Assembly (NCBI GenBank): GCA_964235605.1
Contig: CAXSCR010000064.1
Coordinates: 1-25,009 of the forward strand
Source of the DNA: DATCRE01 sp964235605
Lineage (GTDB): Bacteria > Bacteroidota > Bacteroidia > Cytophagales > Cyclobacteriaceae
Length of the DNA: 25,009 nucleotides
Direction: 5' to 3'
Positions 1 to 8,970 of this stretch are shown piece by piece; positions within the stretch are counted from its first letter, which is position 1; each line of letters opens with the position of its first letter. The position numbers and the translations under genes are program-made. Under the pieces are notes generated by a model, which was not told the origin of the DNA, did no database searches, and saw nothing but the letters and a program-made list of their open reading frames with translations.

Positions 1-66
1 GCCTAAAATTTTCACTTTTACGTTTTTCAGACTTATTCACCAAGCCCCAAGTAAAAGTTAAAAGAT

Positions 67-88
67 AGGCTGCCCTTTAAGACGGCCT
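67..88. terminator. Possible bidirectional terminator after the first M1 peptidase
   Basis: Arms at 67-74 and 81-88 pair with one mismatch and one G-U pair. The + side is followed by a T-rich run and the - side by TATCTTTT. It lies about 20 nt past the stop of the minus-strand M1 peptidase gene. The stem is imperfect, so the call is tentative. Bases 1-66 hold no recognisable gene. Confidence 0.4.
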
Positions 89-110
89 CTTTCTTTTTTA
101 ACATTATGAT

Positions 111-2345
111 CTATTTATTTTTAAATGCGTCAAATTTTGACTCTGTATTCTTTTTAGGAAATACATTATTCTTCATATCTACATCTGCTAAGTCAAAGTT
201 GGGATCAAGAATAACAGAGATGACTTCCTTCTCCTTTACAAAAACTTTAGTGACCTCTGCCTCATTCATTCGCCAAATCTCTGCCGGAATTTTTTCGGTT
301 TCTTTGGTGCCATCCTTATAGGTCCATTCTATGATAAGCGGAGTAACCAATCCACCAAGGTTTTTAAATTTCATTTGGTAAATATTTTTACCATCTAGTT
401 TCTGTTTGATGCTGTTATCGTTAATTCTGCTTTTAAATTCTCCATACATCAAGTCAGGTGTGTTTGTTAGGGTGAATTCTTGCGGCCCGCTGCTAAAATC
501 ATCTGGTGTAGTTGTTCCATTCGTGCCTGGCTTTAAATCTCCTGCTTTGGACTTTACTTTTTTCCTTTCGGGATCAACAAGCTCTGATTTAATTTTAAAC
601 CATTTCACTTCGCTTACCTCAACATCGACATTGTCTGTTGTGTAGAACCACCCCTTCCAAAACCAGTCTAGATCAACAGCGGAGGCATCTTCTATGGTTC
701 GGAAGAAATCAGCAGGTTTAGGATGCTTAAAGGCCCAGCGTTGCGCATATTCTTTAAATGCTTTATCGAATAATTCCTTACCCATTACTGTTTCTCTTAG
801 CAGCGTTAAAGCCGCAGCTGGTTTTGTGTAGCCATTAGGTCCGTGATTTGCCCATTGATTATCGGCTGTTGCCATAACGGGCCGCATATAGGTTCTATCG
901 CCTTTCATAAACGGTACTATGCTCTTGGGTGTGCCCCGTGTATAATTTAACTGAGGATAACGCTCTTGTAATGTTTCCTTATCAAGAAATGAATTGAGTC
1001 CTTCATCCATCCATGTGCTTTGACGTTCATCGCTATTAACAATCATCGGAAAAAAGTTATGTCCAACTTCATGAACGATAACGTGAATCATTCCGCTTAG
1101 TGTTTGCTGTGAATAGCTACCATCTTTATTTGGCCTTCCTCCGTTAAAACAAATCATAGGATATTCCATGCCTTGATCAGCGGTATGTATTGAAAACGCT
1201 ACTGGGTACGGATAATCTATGGTTCTTGCTGAATAAACTTCGAGTGCATTTTTTACGGCTAGCGTTGACTCCTTCCCCCACAATGGATTTCCTTCTTTGG
1301 GATAAAGCGATTGGGCAAGCGGCGTTTTATCACCCAACTTTACTGCAATGGCATCCCAGATAAATTTTCTTGAATGTGCGAAAGCAAAGTCACGTACATT
1401 TTCTGCATAAAATTCCCAAGTAGACTTCTTTGTGGATTTTATTTTTTCTTTTTGCGTAGCTTCATCTTGCGTAACAATTAAAACAGGCTTGTCAAATGTC
1501 TTTTTAGCTTTCTCTAGTCGATCCTGCTGTTCTTTTGTAAGAACCTCTTTTGGATTCCGTAATGCGCCAGTAGCGCCTACGATGTGATCTGAGGGCACTG
1601 TAATTTTAACGCTGTAGTTACCAAAAGTTAAAGCAAACTCGCCCATGCCTAAAAACTGTTTATTCTGCCATCCTTCATAGTCATCAAAAACACACATGCG
1701 CGGGAACCATTGGGCGAACGTATAAACATAATTGCCATCTGCTGGAAAAAACTCATAGCCTCCTCGGCCGCCATCATACTCATTACGGTCATATTCGGTG
1801 TAACTCCATTCAACAGAGAAAATAAATTTCTCGCCCGTTTTTATTGCCGTTGGCAAATCAACTCGCATCATGGTGTTATTAATTGTATAAGGCAATAATT
1901 TACCCGAAGCATCTTTCACAGATTTAATGGTATAGCCACCTTTATAATCAGTTGACCCAACATTGGCCACGCCGCCAAAAAATTTCGCTGGAATTGAATC
2001 TCTCACTGAACCGGTCTTACTCCTCTCCGTCATATTTTTTTCGGCAAAAAGATTTTGGTCTAATTGCAGCCATAAATAATTCAGTGATTCTGGCGCATTA
2101 TTATGATACGTTATAGATTCCTTACCTGTAAGTAAATGTGATTCATCATTGATATCTACATCTATTACATAATCTGCGCGTTGCTGCCAGTAATTTGGGC
2201 CAGGCGCGCCTGAACCTGTTCGATAGGTATTTGGCGTGGGTAATTCATGTCCTAATTGTTCAAACTTTCCTTTCCAGGAAGATTGCGTTTGAGCAAATGT
2301 AGACCCAATGGTCATTGCCATTAACGATATTAATAAACGGTTCAT
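111..2345 (-). CDS. Secreted M1-family zinc metallopeptidase (paralog 1)
   Basis: Predicted zinc aminopeptidase-type enzyme of the M1 (gluzincin) family, 744 residues. A signal peptide is visible at residues 1-19, ending in TFAQ, so it should act in the periplasm or at the envelope. The zinc site is HEVGH at 425-429, followed after exactly 18 residues by the third ligand E448. Upstream is GMEYP, in the place where classical M1 aminopeptidases carry GAMEN; this variant is common in bacterial M1 proteins of unknown substrate. No type IX secretion C-terminal domain is obvious; the protein ends in a short Lys-rich tail. It is closely similar to the next gene upstream over its whole length, including the C-terminal NVFPK...SKFD.FKNK segment, so the two arose by tandem duplication. 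A terminator separates them, so this copy probably has its own promoter in 2346-2382. The substrate cannot be inferred. Confidence 0.93.
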   Translation of the reverse strand: MNRLLISLMAMTIGSTFAQTQSSWKGKFEQLGHELPTPNTYRTGSGAPGPNYWQQRADYVIDVDINDESHLLTGKESITYHNNAPESLNYLWLQLDQNLFAEKNMTERSKTGSVRDSIPAKFFGGVANVGSTDYKGGYTIKSVKDASGKLLPYTINNTMMRVDLPTAIKTGEKFIFSVEWSYTEYDRNEYDGGRGGYEFFPADGNYVYTFAQWFPRMCVFDDYEGWQNKQFLGMGEFALTFGNYSVKITVPSDHIVGATGALRNPKEVLTKEQQDRLEKAKKTFDKPVLIVTQDEATQKEKIKSTKKSTWEFYAENVRDFAFAHSRKFIWDAIAVKLGDKTPLAQSLYPKEGNPLWGKESTLAVKNALEVYSARTIDYPYPVAFSIHTADQGMEYPMICFNGGRPNKDGSYSQQTLSGMIHVIVHEVGHNFFPMIVNSDERQSTWMDEGLNSFLDKETLQERYPQLNYTRGTPKSIVPFMKGDRTYMRPVMATADNQWANHGPNGYTKPAAALTLLRETVMGKELFDKAFKEYAQRWAFKHPKPADFFRTIEDASAVDLDWFWKGWFYTTDNVDVEVSEVKWFKIKSELVDPERKKVKSKAGDLKPGTNGTTTPDDFSSGPQEFTLTNTPDLMYGEFKSRINDNSIKQKLDGKNIYQMKFKNLGGLVTPLIIEWTYKDGTKETEKIPAEIWRMNEAEVTKVFVKEKEVISVILDPNFDLADVDMKNNVFPKKNTESKFDAFKNK

Positions 2346-2382
2346 AAGTATTTTAGGTTAATAAATACAATCGCATGTTAAC

Positions 2383-2413
2383 AAAAAGCGCCGGGCTTTT
2401 GCCCGGCACTTTT
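2383..2413 (-). terminator. Strong intrinsic terminator between the two M1 genes
   Basis: A nearly perfect hairpin: arms 2383-2396 and 2401-2413 enclose a 4-nt loop (2397-2400). The GC-rich core CCGGGC/GCCCGG is flanked by A-tracts and T-tracts, with one G-U pair. On the minus strand it follows the stop of the upstream M1 gene and ends in a T-run. By symmetry it could also work on the plus strand. Confidence 0.85.
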
Positions 2414-2451
2414 AAAAATTTTATAAAAAAATAATATTCTATAAGCTTAAC

Positions 2452-4668
2452 TTAATTTGTTTTATTTTTAAAGGTGTCAAATTTTGAAGGTTGCTGAACT
2501 TTAGGAAAAACATTGTTTTCTATACTCACATCAGAGGTTTCTAAGTTAGGGTCAAGCACAATGTTAATTACCTCTTTATCCTTCACAAACACTTTAGTTA
2601 TTTTCTTCTCATTGTTTCTCCAGATCTCTGCAGGTATTCTTTCAATTTCTTTTGTTCCGTCTTGATAGATCCATTGAATAATAACGGGCATCATTAAACC
2701 TCCTGAATTAGAAAGCGTGATTTCATAAATATTTTTTCCTTCCAGTTTCTGTATTATTCCTTTATCATTAATACGATTTAAAAATTCACCATACATTCTT
2801 GCGTCGGTTTCTATTAGCGTTAAAGGTTGCGGGCCGTTATCAAAGTTTCTCGCTGAAGCTGTTACATCTGCCGCGCCCTCATTAAGCTTCAATCTTTTTC
2901 TTTCAGGATCGGCTTTCTCATCTCTTAGTTTAAACCACTTTACATTATCAATAGCTTGGTCACAATGATCAGTGGTATAAAACCATCCTTTCCAAAACCA
3001 ATCCAAGTCTACCGCAGAAGCGTCTTCCATTGTACGGAAAAAGTCTGCAGGTTTTGGATGCTTGAACGCCCATCGATTAGCATATTCTTTAAATGCCTTA
3101 TCAAATAACTCAGGACCCATAACGGTTTCCCTAAGTACATTTAAAGCCGTGGCGGCCTTTGTGTATTGCTCTGCTCCAAATTGAACAACTTGCTCTGAAT
3201 TAGTCATGAGTGGACGTTGCATATTTTTATCACCTTTCATATATGGCACCAGCTTATCCGCAGGGCCGCGTTTAGAAGGGAAGCCGGGGTAACATTCAGC
3301 TTCTGTGCGGTATTGTATAAAACTATTAATGCCTTCATCCTGCCAGGTCCATTGTCTTTCATCTGAGTTAATAATCATCGGAAAGAAATTATGACCCACT
3401 TCATGTATAATAACAAAAACAGTTTTGTTTCTTATGGCATCGTTATATGTACCGTCTTTGTTCGGTCGGCCCCAATTGAAACAAATCATGGGATACTCCA
3501 TACCGATGTCTGCTGTATGAACAGATATGGCTACTGGATAAGGGTAGTCAATTGTATACTTTGAATAGGTAATGAGGGTATTGCGAACAGCCTTGGTCGA
3601 TTCACGTTCCCACAGTGGATTGCCTTCTTTAGGGTAAAAAGACATGGCAAGTGGCGCCTTATTTCCGATCTTAACTGCTTGTGCATCCCAAATAAATTTT
3701 CTCGAAGTAGCGAAGGCAAAATCACGAACATTTTCAGCATGAAAAACCCAGGTTTTCTTTTCTTTTTGTTTCGTTTTTTCCTTCAGTGTTGCCTCTGCCT
3801 GCGTAACGATAATGGTTGGTTGATCGAAAGATGTCTTGGCTTTATTAAATCGGTCTTGCTCCGTTTTGGTTAATACAACTTGTGGATTTTGAAGCATGCC
3901 GGTTGACGCTATAATATGATCAGCAGGAACAGTAATACGTACTTTATAATCACCGAAGGCTAAAGCAAACTCTCCATGCCCTAGAAATTGTTTATTCTGC
4001 CATCCTTCGTAATCATCATATACACACATGCGTGGAAACCATTGGGCTATGGTGTATAAATAGTTGTCATCCTCAGGAAAATATTCGTACCCGCTTCGTC
4101 CGCCGGCCGTGCTACGATCTAGCACATTAAAATACCAATCAACAGAAAAATTAATTTTATCACCGGATTTTAAAGGTGTCGGCAAATCAATACGCATCAT
4201 GGTTTGATTTACTATATAAGAAAGATCTTTACCCATTGCATCTTTTACATATTTGATCTTGAATCCGCCATCAAAATCATAAAGGTCAAAAGTAGCGGCA
4301 GCTGCTTTTACGGTTGAGGAATCTTTCACAGACGTATTAGCTGTTTTGGTTGTGTTGTTACCTTTAGCAAAAATATTTTGATCAACCTGTAGCCATAGAT
4401 AATTTAAATGATCTGGTGAATTATTGTGATATGTAATAGTTTCCGAGCCTGTGATGGTTTGGTTATCATCATTTAGCGCTGCATTAATTACATAGTCAGC
4501 TTTTTGTTGCCAGTACTTTGGGCCGGGCGAGCCAGAACCTGTTCTATACTCATTAGGCGTAGGCAAGGCTTGGTCAAGTTGCTCAAACTTACCTTGCCAC
4601 TGTTTAGTGTCTTGTGCCCAAGCTATTTGTAGACTAGTTAGGCTCATTATTAATATGATGCATCTCAT
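2452..4668 (-). CDS. Secreted M1-family zinc metallopeptidase (paralog 2)
   Basis: Second M1-family zinc peptidase. The start is placed at 4668 because the protein then begins with a clear signal peptide (MRCIILIMSLTSLQIAWAQ) that matches the start of the paralog. The longer reading frame from 4761 would add 31 polar residues and overlap the HupE-like gene. This gives 738 residues. Zinc motif HEVGH is at 422-426 with E445 eighteen residues on, and the GMEYP segment precedes it. The N-terminal segment after the signal peptide (GKFEQL..LPTPN.YRTGSG.PGP.YWQQ.ADYV) and the C-terminal tail are almost the same in both copies. It begins about 20 nt downstream of the HupE-like gene, so the two are probably co-transcribed, and it ends at the terminator at 2383-2413. 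Substrate is unknown; location should be periplasmic or outer envelope. Confidence 0.93.
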   Translation of the reverse strand: MRCIILIMSLTSLQIAWAQDTKQWQGKFEQLDQALPTPNEYRTGSGSPGPKYWQQKADYVINAALNDDNQTITGSETITYHNNSPDHLNYLWLQVDQNIFAKGNNTTKTANTSVKDSSTVKAAAATFDLYDFDGGFKIKYVKDAMGKDLSYIVNQTMMRIDLPTPLKSGDKINFSVDWYFNVLDRSTAGGRSGYEYFPEDDNYLYTIAQWFPRMCVYDDYEGWQNKQFLGHGEFALAFGDYKVRITVPADHIIASTGMLQNPQVVLTKTEQDRFNKAKTSFDQPTIIVTQAEATLKEKTKQKEKKTWVFHAENVRDFAFATSRKFIWDAQAVKIGNKAPLAMSFYPKEGNPLWERESTKAVRNTLITYSKYTIDYPYPVAISVHTADIGMEYPMICFNWGRPNKDGTYNDAIRNKTVFVIIHEVGHNFFPMIINSDERQWTWQDEGINSFIQYRTEAECYPGFPSKRGPADKLVPYMKGDKNMQRPLMTNSEQVVQFGAEQYTKAATALNVLRETVMGPELFDKAFKEYANRWAFKHPKPADFFRTMEDASAVDLDWFWKGWFYTTDHCDQAIDNVKWFKLRDEKADPERKRLKLNEGAADVTASARNFDNGPQPLTLIETDARMYGEFLNRINDKGIIQKLEGKNIYEITLSNSGGLMMPVIIQWIYQDGTKEIERIPAEIWRNNEKKITKVFVKDKEVINIVLDPNLETSDVSIENNVFPKVQQPSKFDTFKNKTN

Positions 4669-4688
4669 ATAATTGTTAGGTTTAAATA

Positions 4689-5276
4689 TTACCAAAAAAA
4701 TCTTTCCTTCATCAGGATTAATGCCATACCGGCAATCATAGCGGAAATAACAGTTTTCCAATCTCTTCGATTCACTGTAAACCCTTTCACGAAAATAAAG
4801 CTCACAATCAGAAATATTACAACGATTATTATCTGACCCAACTCCAAACCAAGATTAAAAGCAAATAATGGTTTTACGATACTTTGATGGCGGCCTAGAA
4901 TGCTTTTTAAATAAGACGAAAAGCCCATACCATGAATCAGCCCAAAAACCAAAGCGTATAAGTAATTTAGTTGAATCTTTCTTTCACCCAGATTTTCTTC
5001 ATCTTTGAATATATTCGAAAAAGCCGTGATAAAAATGGTGAGGGGAATAAGGAACTCGATTATCTTATTGTTTACTCTTAAGATGTCTAGTGTTACGAGA
5101 GCAAGTGTTATTGAGTGGCCTATGGTAAATGCTGTTACTAATATCAGAACCCTGCGCCAATCATTAATCATATATAAAGTGCAAAGTGCCACTACAAACA
5201 ATATGTGGTCGTAGCCGCTGGTATAATCTAGAATATGATCTTTGCCAAGATCAAAATAAAGTTGAAATTGAGTCAT
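4689..5276 (-). CDS. HupE/UreJ-family membrane protein
   Basis: Small polytopic inner-membrane protein of 195 residues, with about five or six hydrophobic helices. Family marks are GYDHILFVVAL near residue 21, an IGHS motif in the following helix, LIHGMGFSSYL in the middle, and FNLGLELGQ near residue 140. This pattern is typical of the HupE/UreJ superfamily. Some members carry nickel or cobalt for hydrogenase or urease; the shorter Bacteroidota members such as this one are uncharacterised, and no hydrogenase or urease gene is visible here. It is the first gene of an apparent minus-strand operon with the M1 peptidase 20 nt downstream. It diverges from the DinB gene across a 92-bp gap that should hold both promoters. 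A metal-supply role for the zinc peptidases is possible but is only inference. Confidence 0.85.
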   Translation of the reverse strand: MTQFQLYFDLGKDHILDYTSGYDHILFVVALCTLYMINDWRRVLILVTAFTIGHSITLALVTLDILRVNNKIIEFLIPLTIFITAFSNIFKDEENLGERKIQLNYLYALVFGLIHGMGFSSYLKSILGRHQSIVKPLFAFNLGLELGQIIIVVIFLIVSFIFVKGFTVNRRDWKTVISAMIAGMALILMKERFFW

Positions 5277-5368
5277 GCTGGAGTGGCCAGAAGATTTGTT
5301 TAAGTTATTTGAATAATGATAAACTCTTTAAGGGTGGCAAATATTGTAATTTTTTAAATGCTTTTCTT

Positions 5369-5902
5369 TTGAATACAAAACTTAATAACGCCTTTAACAA
5401 ACTTGAGGCAGTGACAAACAAAGTCCTTCATGATCTATCTGTGTTAGATGATGTAAAATTGAATTATAAACCTACGAAAGGAAAATGGTCTATCAATGAA
5501 ATTCTCACACACTTACTAGCCTCTGAAATTGTTTCCATTAACTACATGAAAAAAAAATCTTTGGGCATTGATAGACTTGAAGATTCAGGAATCATAGAAT
5601 GGTTTAAGCTGTATTTGCTGAAATTGTCTCAACGCGTTCCTTTCAAATATAAAGCGCCAAAATATCTGGTGGAAACCACACCCACCGGTATACCACTTCG
5701 TGAGATTACCATGCAATGGAAGAATGCCCACGCTGAGATGAAAGCATTTTTTGAAAGTATTGAGAATAAGAATATTCGAAAGAAAATTTATAAGCACCCG
5801 GTTGCAGGCTATCTTGATGTGATACAAGCGACTTGTTTTATGCGTGAACATGTTCGTCATCACATGCCGCAAATAGAAAGACTTCAAAAGCAAAACGAGT
5901 GA
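5369..5902 (+). CDS. DinB-superfamily (YfiT-like) protein
   Basis: Predicted four-helix-bundle protein of the DinB/YfiT superfamily, whose members usually bind a metal with three histidines and often act as thiol-dependent transferases. A TTG at 5369 is proposed as the start, giving 177 residues. An open frame continues upstream to 5186, but that part overlaps the divergent HupE-like gene and has no family resemblance. Marks are the segment YKPTKGKWSINEILTHL, with its early histidine, and the C-terminal EHVRHHMPQIERL, with clustered histidines that complete the triad. No signal peptide is seen, so it should be cytoplasmic. Its stop codon lies inside the terminator shared with tpx. The precise substrate is unknown and the start codon is not certain. 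Confidence 0.8.
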   Translation: MNTKLNNAFNKLEAVTNKVLHDLSVLDDVKLNYKPTKGKWSINEILTHLLASEIVSINYMKKKSLGIDRLEDSGIIEWFKLYLLKLSQRVPFKYKAPKYLVETTPTGIPLREITMQWKNAHAEMKAFFESIENKNIRKKIYKHPVAGYLDVIQATCFMREHVRHHMPQIERLQKQNE

Positions 5903-5918
5903 CTAGATGTCACTCGTT
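5894..5918. terminator. Bidirectional terminator shared by the DinB gene and tpx
   Basis: Perfect 10-bp stem, core ACGAGTGAC / GTCACTCGT, with a 5-nt loop TAGAT at 5904-5908. The 5' arm contains the DinB TGA stop, and the hairpin begins 9 nt beyond the tpx stop on the other strand. The minus-strand side runs into TTTTGCTTTTG, which suits termination of tpx. The plus-strand side has a weaker T-run. Confidence 0.7.
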
Positions 5919-5926
5919 CTGTAAGT

Positions 5927-6430
5927 CTATTTGCTCAATGCCGCTAATGCAGCTTCGTAGTTTGGCTCTTGCCCTACCGAAGGGACAAGTTCCGTGTGTT
6001 TTATTTTTTCATTCTTGTCGATCACCACAATTGATCTCGCTAAGAAGCCTGCCATTCCACCATCAACCATTTCAACACCATAGCTCTTAGAAAAACCACG
6101 GTTACGAAAATCTGACAGTGCTACCACTTTATCTATACCTTCAGCGCCACAAAAGCGTTTAAATGCAAATGGTAAATCTTTAGAAATGCAAAGCACTACA
6201 GTGTCTGTTAATGATGCTGCTCTTTTATTAAATTCACGTACTGAAGTTGCGCATACACCAGTATCTATACTCGGAAAGATGTTAAGAATAACATTTTTAC
6301 CTGCATATTGATTAAGGCTAACTTCTTTTAAATCTATTCCTATAAGGGTAAAGTCAGCAGCAATGCTTCCAATAGGTGGTAAGTTGCCGTTTGTGTTTAC
6401 CGTGTTTTCTCCAAGTTTTGTTTGTGCCAT
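5927..6430 (-). CDS. tpx: Thiol peroxidase Tpx (atypical 2-Cys peroxiredoxin)
   Basis: Reduces hydrogen peroxide and organic hydroperoxides using thioredoxin as electron donor. The 167-residue length is standard for Tpx. The peroxidatic cysteine is C60 in FPSIDTGVCATSVREF, with its conserved Thr at 57, and the resolving cysteine is C94 in FKRFCGAEG. This spacing matches the intramolecular disulfide of the atypical 2-Cys class. No signal peptide is seen, so a cytoplasmic location is likely. The upstream neighbour on the same strand is a DsbD-type reductase 178 bp away. The gap suggests separate promoters, but both proteins are thiol-redox enzymes that draw on thioredoxin. Transcription should end at the hairpin at 5894-5918. 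Confidence 0.96.
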   Translation of the reverse strand: MAQTKLGENTVNTNGNLPPIGSIAADFTLIGIDLKEVSLNQYAGKNVILNIFPSIDTGVCATSVREFNKRAASLTDTVVLCISKDLPFAFKRFCGAEGIDKVVALSDFRNRGFSKSYGVEMVDGGMAGFLARSIVVIDKNEKIKHTELVPSVGQEPNYEAALAALSK

Positions 6431-6608
6431 TGTGTGTGCTTTTTTTATATGAATTATAAAAGTAACATATAAGCAGTTATTATATGTTCATGACTAGGTG
6501 TATAACTTATCTTTTAATACGCTATGCGTTTTATTGTTGATGGTTATAAATGAAAGCTTCTACCGCGGGCGGAAAATTTTAGTAATAGATCAGGCTACAA
6601 AGCTTTGA

Positions 6609-8732
6609 TCATTTGTCATAAAGTTCGTGGTACTTGGCTTTACCGCCTTCTAAAAACTTATTAAAATTTTCGATACTGCGGTCATAGCTATGAGGCCATG
6701 CTAAAACTCGTTCATCATTACCTACCAGAACATAGAAGGGCTGCGCGTTATTATCAAGATTGGTGATTTGTAAATCTGCATTTTGCTTGCCAATGGTTTG
6801 CTTCTCCTTTGCATCGTATTTAGATGTATACCAAGCTTCTTTTGGAAGTTCTGTCTTATCGTCTACGTAGAGGGCCACCACAACAAAATCATTTTGTAAT
6901 TGCTGCATTATCTTTGGATCTGACCATACCACTGCCTCCATCTCACGGCAGTTTGTACAGCCGTGACCCGTAAAGTCGATGAAAAGTGGTTTGTTTTGTT
7001 TACGGGCGCAAGCCAATGCTTGATGGTAATCAAAGTACCCTTGAATGCCGTGGGGCAAATGAAGAAAATCCGCATACTTAGCCTCTTCACAAATTTGATT
7101 TTGTTTGCTACTACGTGCAAGAGAAATCAAATCAAAATCATGTGTATACATCGGCGGTAAATATCCAGCTAATGCTTTTAGTGGCGCACCCCATAAACCT
7201 GGCGTTAAGTAAGCAACAAAAGAAAATGTTAAAATCGCCAATAACAATTTCGGAACGCTTACATAATCAACCTTGCTATCGCTAGAGAAGCGAATCTTTC
7301 CAAGAAAGTAGAGGCCGAGTGCACTGAAGATCACAATCCATATGGCTATGTTAATATCGCGATCTAATATGCCCCAATGATACGTTTGATCGGCAATGCT
7401 AAAAAATTTCAGAGCAAGGGCTAATTCTAACATGCCCAGTGTAACCTTCACTGAATTTAACCAACCACCTGATTTAGGTAAACCCTTTAACCATTCAGGA
7501 AAGAAAGCAAAAAGTGTAAAAGGAATAGCGAAGGCAAGTGAATACGCGAACATACCCAAAATTGGTTTAGCGATTTGGCCACCCGCAGCGAGCACCAAAA
7601 CATTTCCGACAAGTGGAATGGTGCATGAAAAGGAGACCAACACCAAAGTTGCAGACATAAAAAATATGCCCGCTAGCCCACCTTTTTCGGCGGCGCGATC
7701 AGCTTGGTTAACAAGTCGATTAGGCGCATTGATTTCAAACAATCCAAGAAATGAAAGTGCGAATACAATGAAGATTATAAAAATTATAAGATTAGGGATC
7801 CAATGGGTTGATAGTGCGTTTAAACCGTCTGCTCCAAATAGTAAAGCGAAACCCGTTCCGACAATAGTATAGATTATAATAATTGATGCGCCGAAGAAAA
7901 TCGCGTTTCTAACACCTGCCTGCTTGCTCTGGCCATCCTTTAAAAAGAAAGTAACGGTCATGGGTATCATCGGAAAAACACATGGCGTAATAAGCGATGT
8001 TAGTCCAAGAATAAAAGCCAGAATCATATATCCTAATATGGATTCCTCTTTTTCAATAGACTTGCCATCAAGAATAGACTTGTCTAAAATTGGTCCTTTG
8101 TTTTCGCCATAATTATCAATTACTTTTTCATTTGTCTTTGATGGAGCTAATGCAGCTGAGTCTTGTGCTAAAGGACTTACGTTTTTTATTTTTTCAGTAT
8201 CACCATCTTTCTGCTTTACATTTTCGACTTTCGTCTTATCCACTTTCAAATCTCCATTAACCGTAATCTGATCAAACACAAAATCTTCATCAAACGGAAT
8301 GCATTTGCCATCTACCTCAGTACAAACCTGGCCTTGCATTATTGCATTGATGATAAGTGGCCTATTGGTTATCCTAATCTTTTGTCTGAACTCGCCCTTT
8401 TTCTTGAAAATTTTAACGTTGCAATCAAAAACTTCATCATGCTTATCTGTAGAATTTATGGCTTGGAGACCACCAATAAGTTCAAAATTTTTAACTTCCT
8501 TAAAAGATACTTCTGTAAGCAGTGGTCCGCAATCAGGATCGAAGTTATTGGCGTACATATACCAGTTTGCATCAATGCTCGCATGGAAGACTAACTCTAA
8601 TTCCTCACCGATTGCAACACTTTGCTTGGACACTTCAACATTCCACTTGGCCGGTTTAAGCACTTGCGTGAAAGCCGCAAATGAAATTAAAACAAAAAAT
8701 AAAGGCAGCAGTGCTCGTTTTTTGAAATTCAT
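6609..8732 (-). CDS. dsbD: DsbD-type thiol:disulfide interchange protein
   Basis: Inner-membrane electron relay that moves reducing power from cytoplasmic thioredoxin to periplasmic thiol proteins. It is 707 residues long, with all three DsbD modules. A signal peptide and periplasmic alpha domain come first (about 1-160), with the cysteine pair QVCTEVDGKCIPF. A polar linker of about 65 residues follows. The central transmembrane domain of about eight helices has one redox cysteine in TPCVFPMIPM (C251) and the partner in SFSCTIPLVG. The C-terminal thioredoxin-like domain has the active site CTNC at 592-595 within FTGHGCTNCREME. All expected redox cysteines are therefore present. It lies between lysA and tpx on the same strand with long gaps on both sides, so it is probably a single transcription unit. 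Bacteroidota homologs are often annotated as cytochrome c biogenesis/thioredoxin proteins. Confidence 0.93.
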   Translation of the reverse strand: MNFKKRALLPLFFVLISFAAFTQVLKPAKWNVEVSKQSVAIGEELELVFHASIDANWYMYANNFDPDCGPLLTEVSFKEVKNFELIGGLQAINSTDKHDEVFDCNVKIFKKKGEFRQKIRITNRPLIINAIMQGQVCTEVDGKCIPFDEDFVFDQITVNGDLKVDKTKVENVKQKDGDTEKIKNVSPLAQDSAALAPSKTNEKVIDNYGENKGPILDKSILDGKSIEKEESILGYMILAFILGLTSLITPCVFPMIPMTVTFFLKDGQSKQAGVRNAIFFGASIIIIYTIVGTGFALLFGADGLNALSTHWIPNLIIFIIFIVFALSFLGLFEINAPNRLVNQADRAAEKGGLAGIFFMSATLVLVSFSCTIPLVGNVLVLAAGGQIAKPILGMFAYSLAFAIPFTLFAFFPEWLKGLPKSGGWLNSVKVTLGMLELALALKFFSIADQTYHWGILDRDINIAIWIVIFSALGLYFLGKIRFSSDSKVDYVSVPKLLLAILTFSFVAYLTPGLWGAPLKALAGYLPPMYTHDFDLISLARSSKQNQICEEAKYADFLHLPHGIQGYFDYHQALACARKQNKPLFIDFTGHGCTNCREMEAVVWSDPKIMQQLQNDFVVVALYVDDKTELPKEAWYTSKYDAKEKQTIGKQNADLQITNLDNNAQPFYVLVGNDERVLAWPHSYDRSIENFNKFLEGGKAKYHELYDK

Positions 8733-8970
8733 TGACCTTGGGGATTATGATACGTAGAACGACTAAACATACTACTTGGTTCACAGTTATAAATAGTGAT
8801 TAAAACACAACCAATCCAAAATAACCAGATAGAACTACAAATAGATTGTTATATGTTATTAACAAATCTATTAAAGAATCGTGTCTTCTCAATTTTAAAT
8901 TGTGGGAGAATAGATAAGTCACGAAGAAGTTGAACGATGGCGTAGCTGCTTTAGCGAAGAGATCTCCGAA

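Noticed and set aside
399..1898. Plus-strand open frames opposite the M1 peptidases
   Set aside because: They lie entirely within the well-supported minus-strand gene and have no protein-like features.
5186..5368. N-terminal extension of the DinB reading frame
   Set aside because: It overlaps the divergent HupE-like gene, has no family similarity, and would leave no room for promoters.
6573..6614. GATCA...TGATC and AAAGCTTT symmetric sequences just past the dsbD stop
   Set aside because: Stems of five or fewer pairs with a long loop and no T-run; not enough for a terminator.
8733..8970. Search for a gene, RNA or terminator in the gap between dsbD and lysA
   Set aside because: An A/T-rich palindrome near 8890-8902 and AAGTTGAA/TTCAACTT repeats near 8930 and 8980 are present, but neither gives a convincing structure. 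One repeat arm lies in lysA codons.
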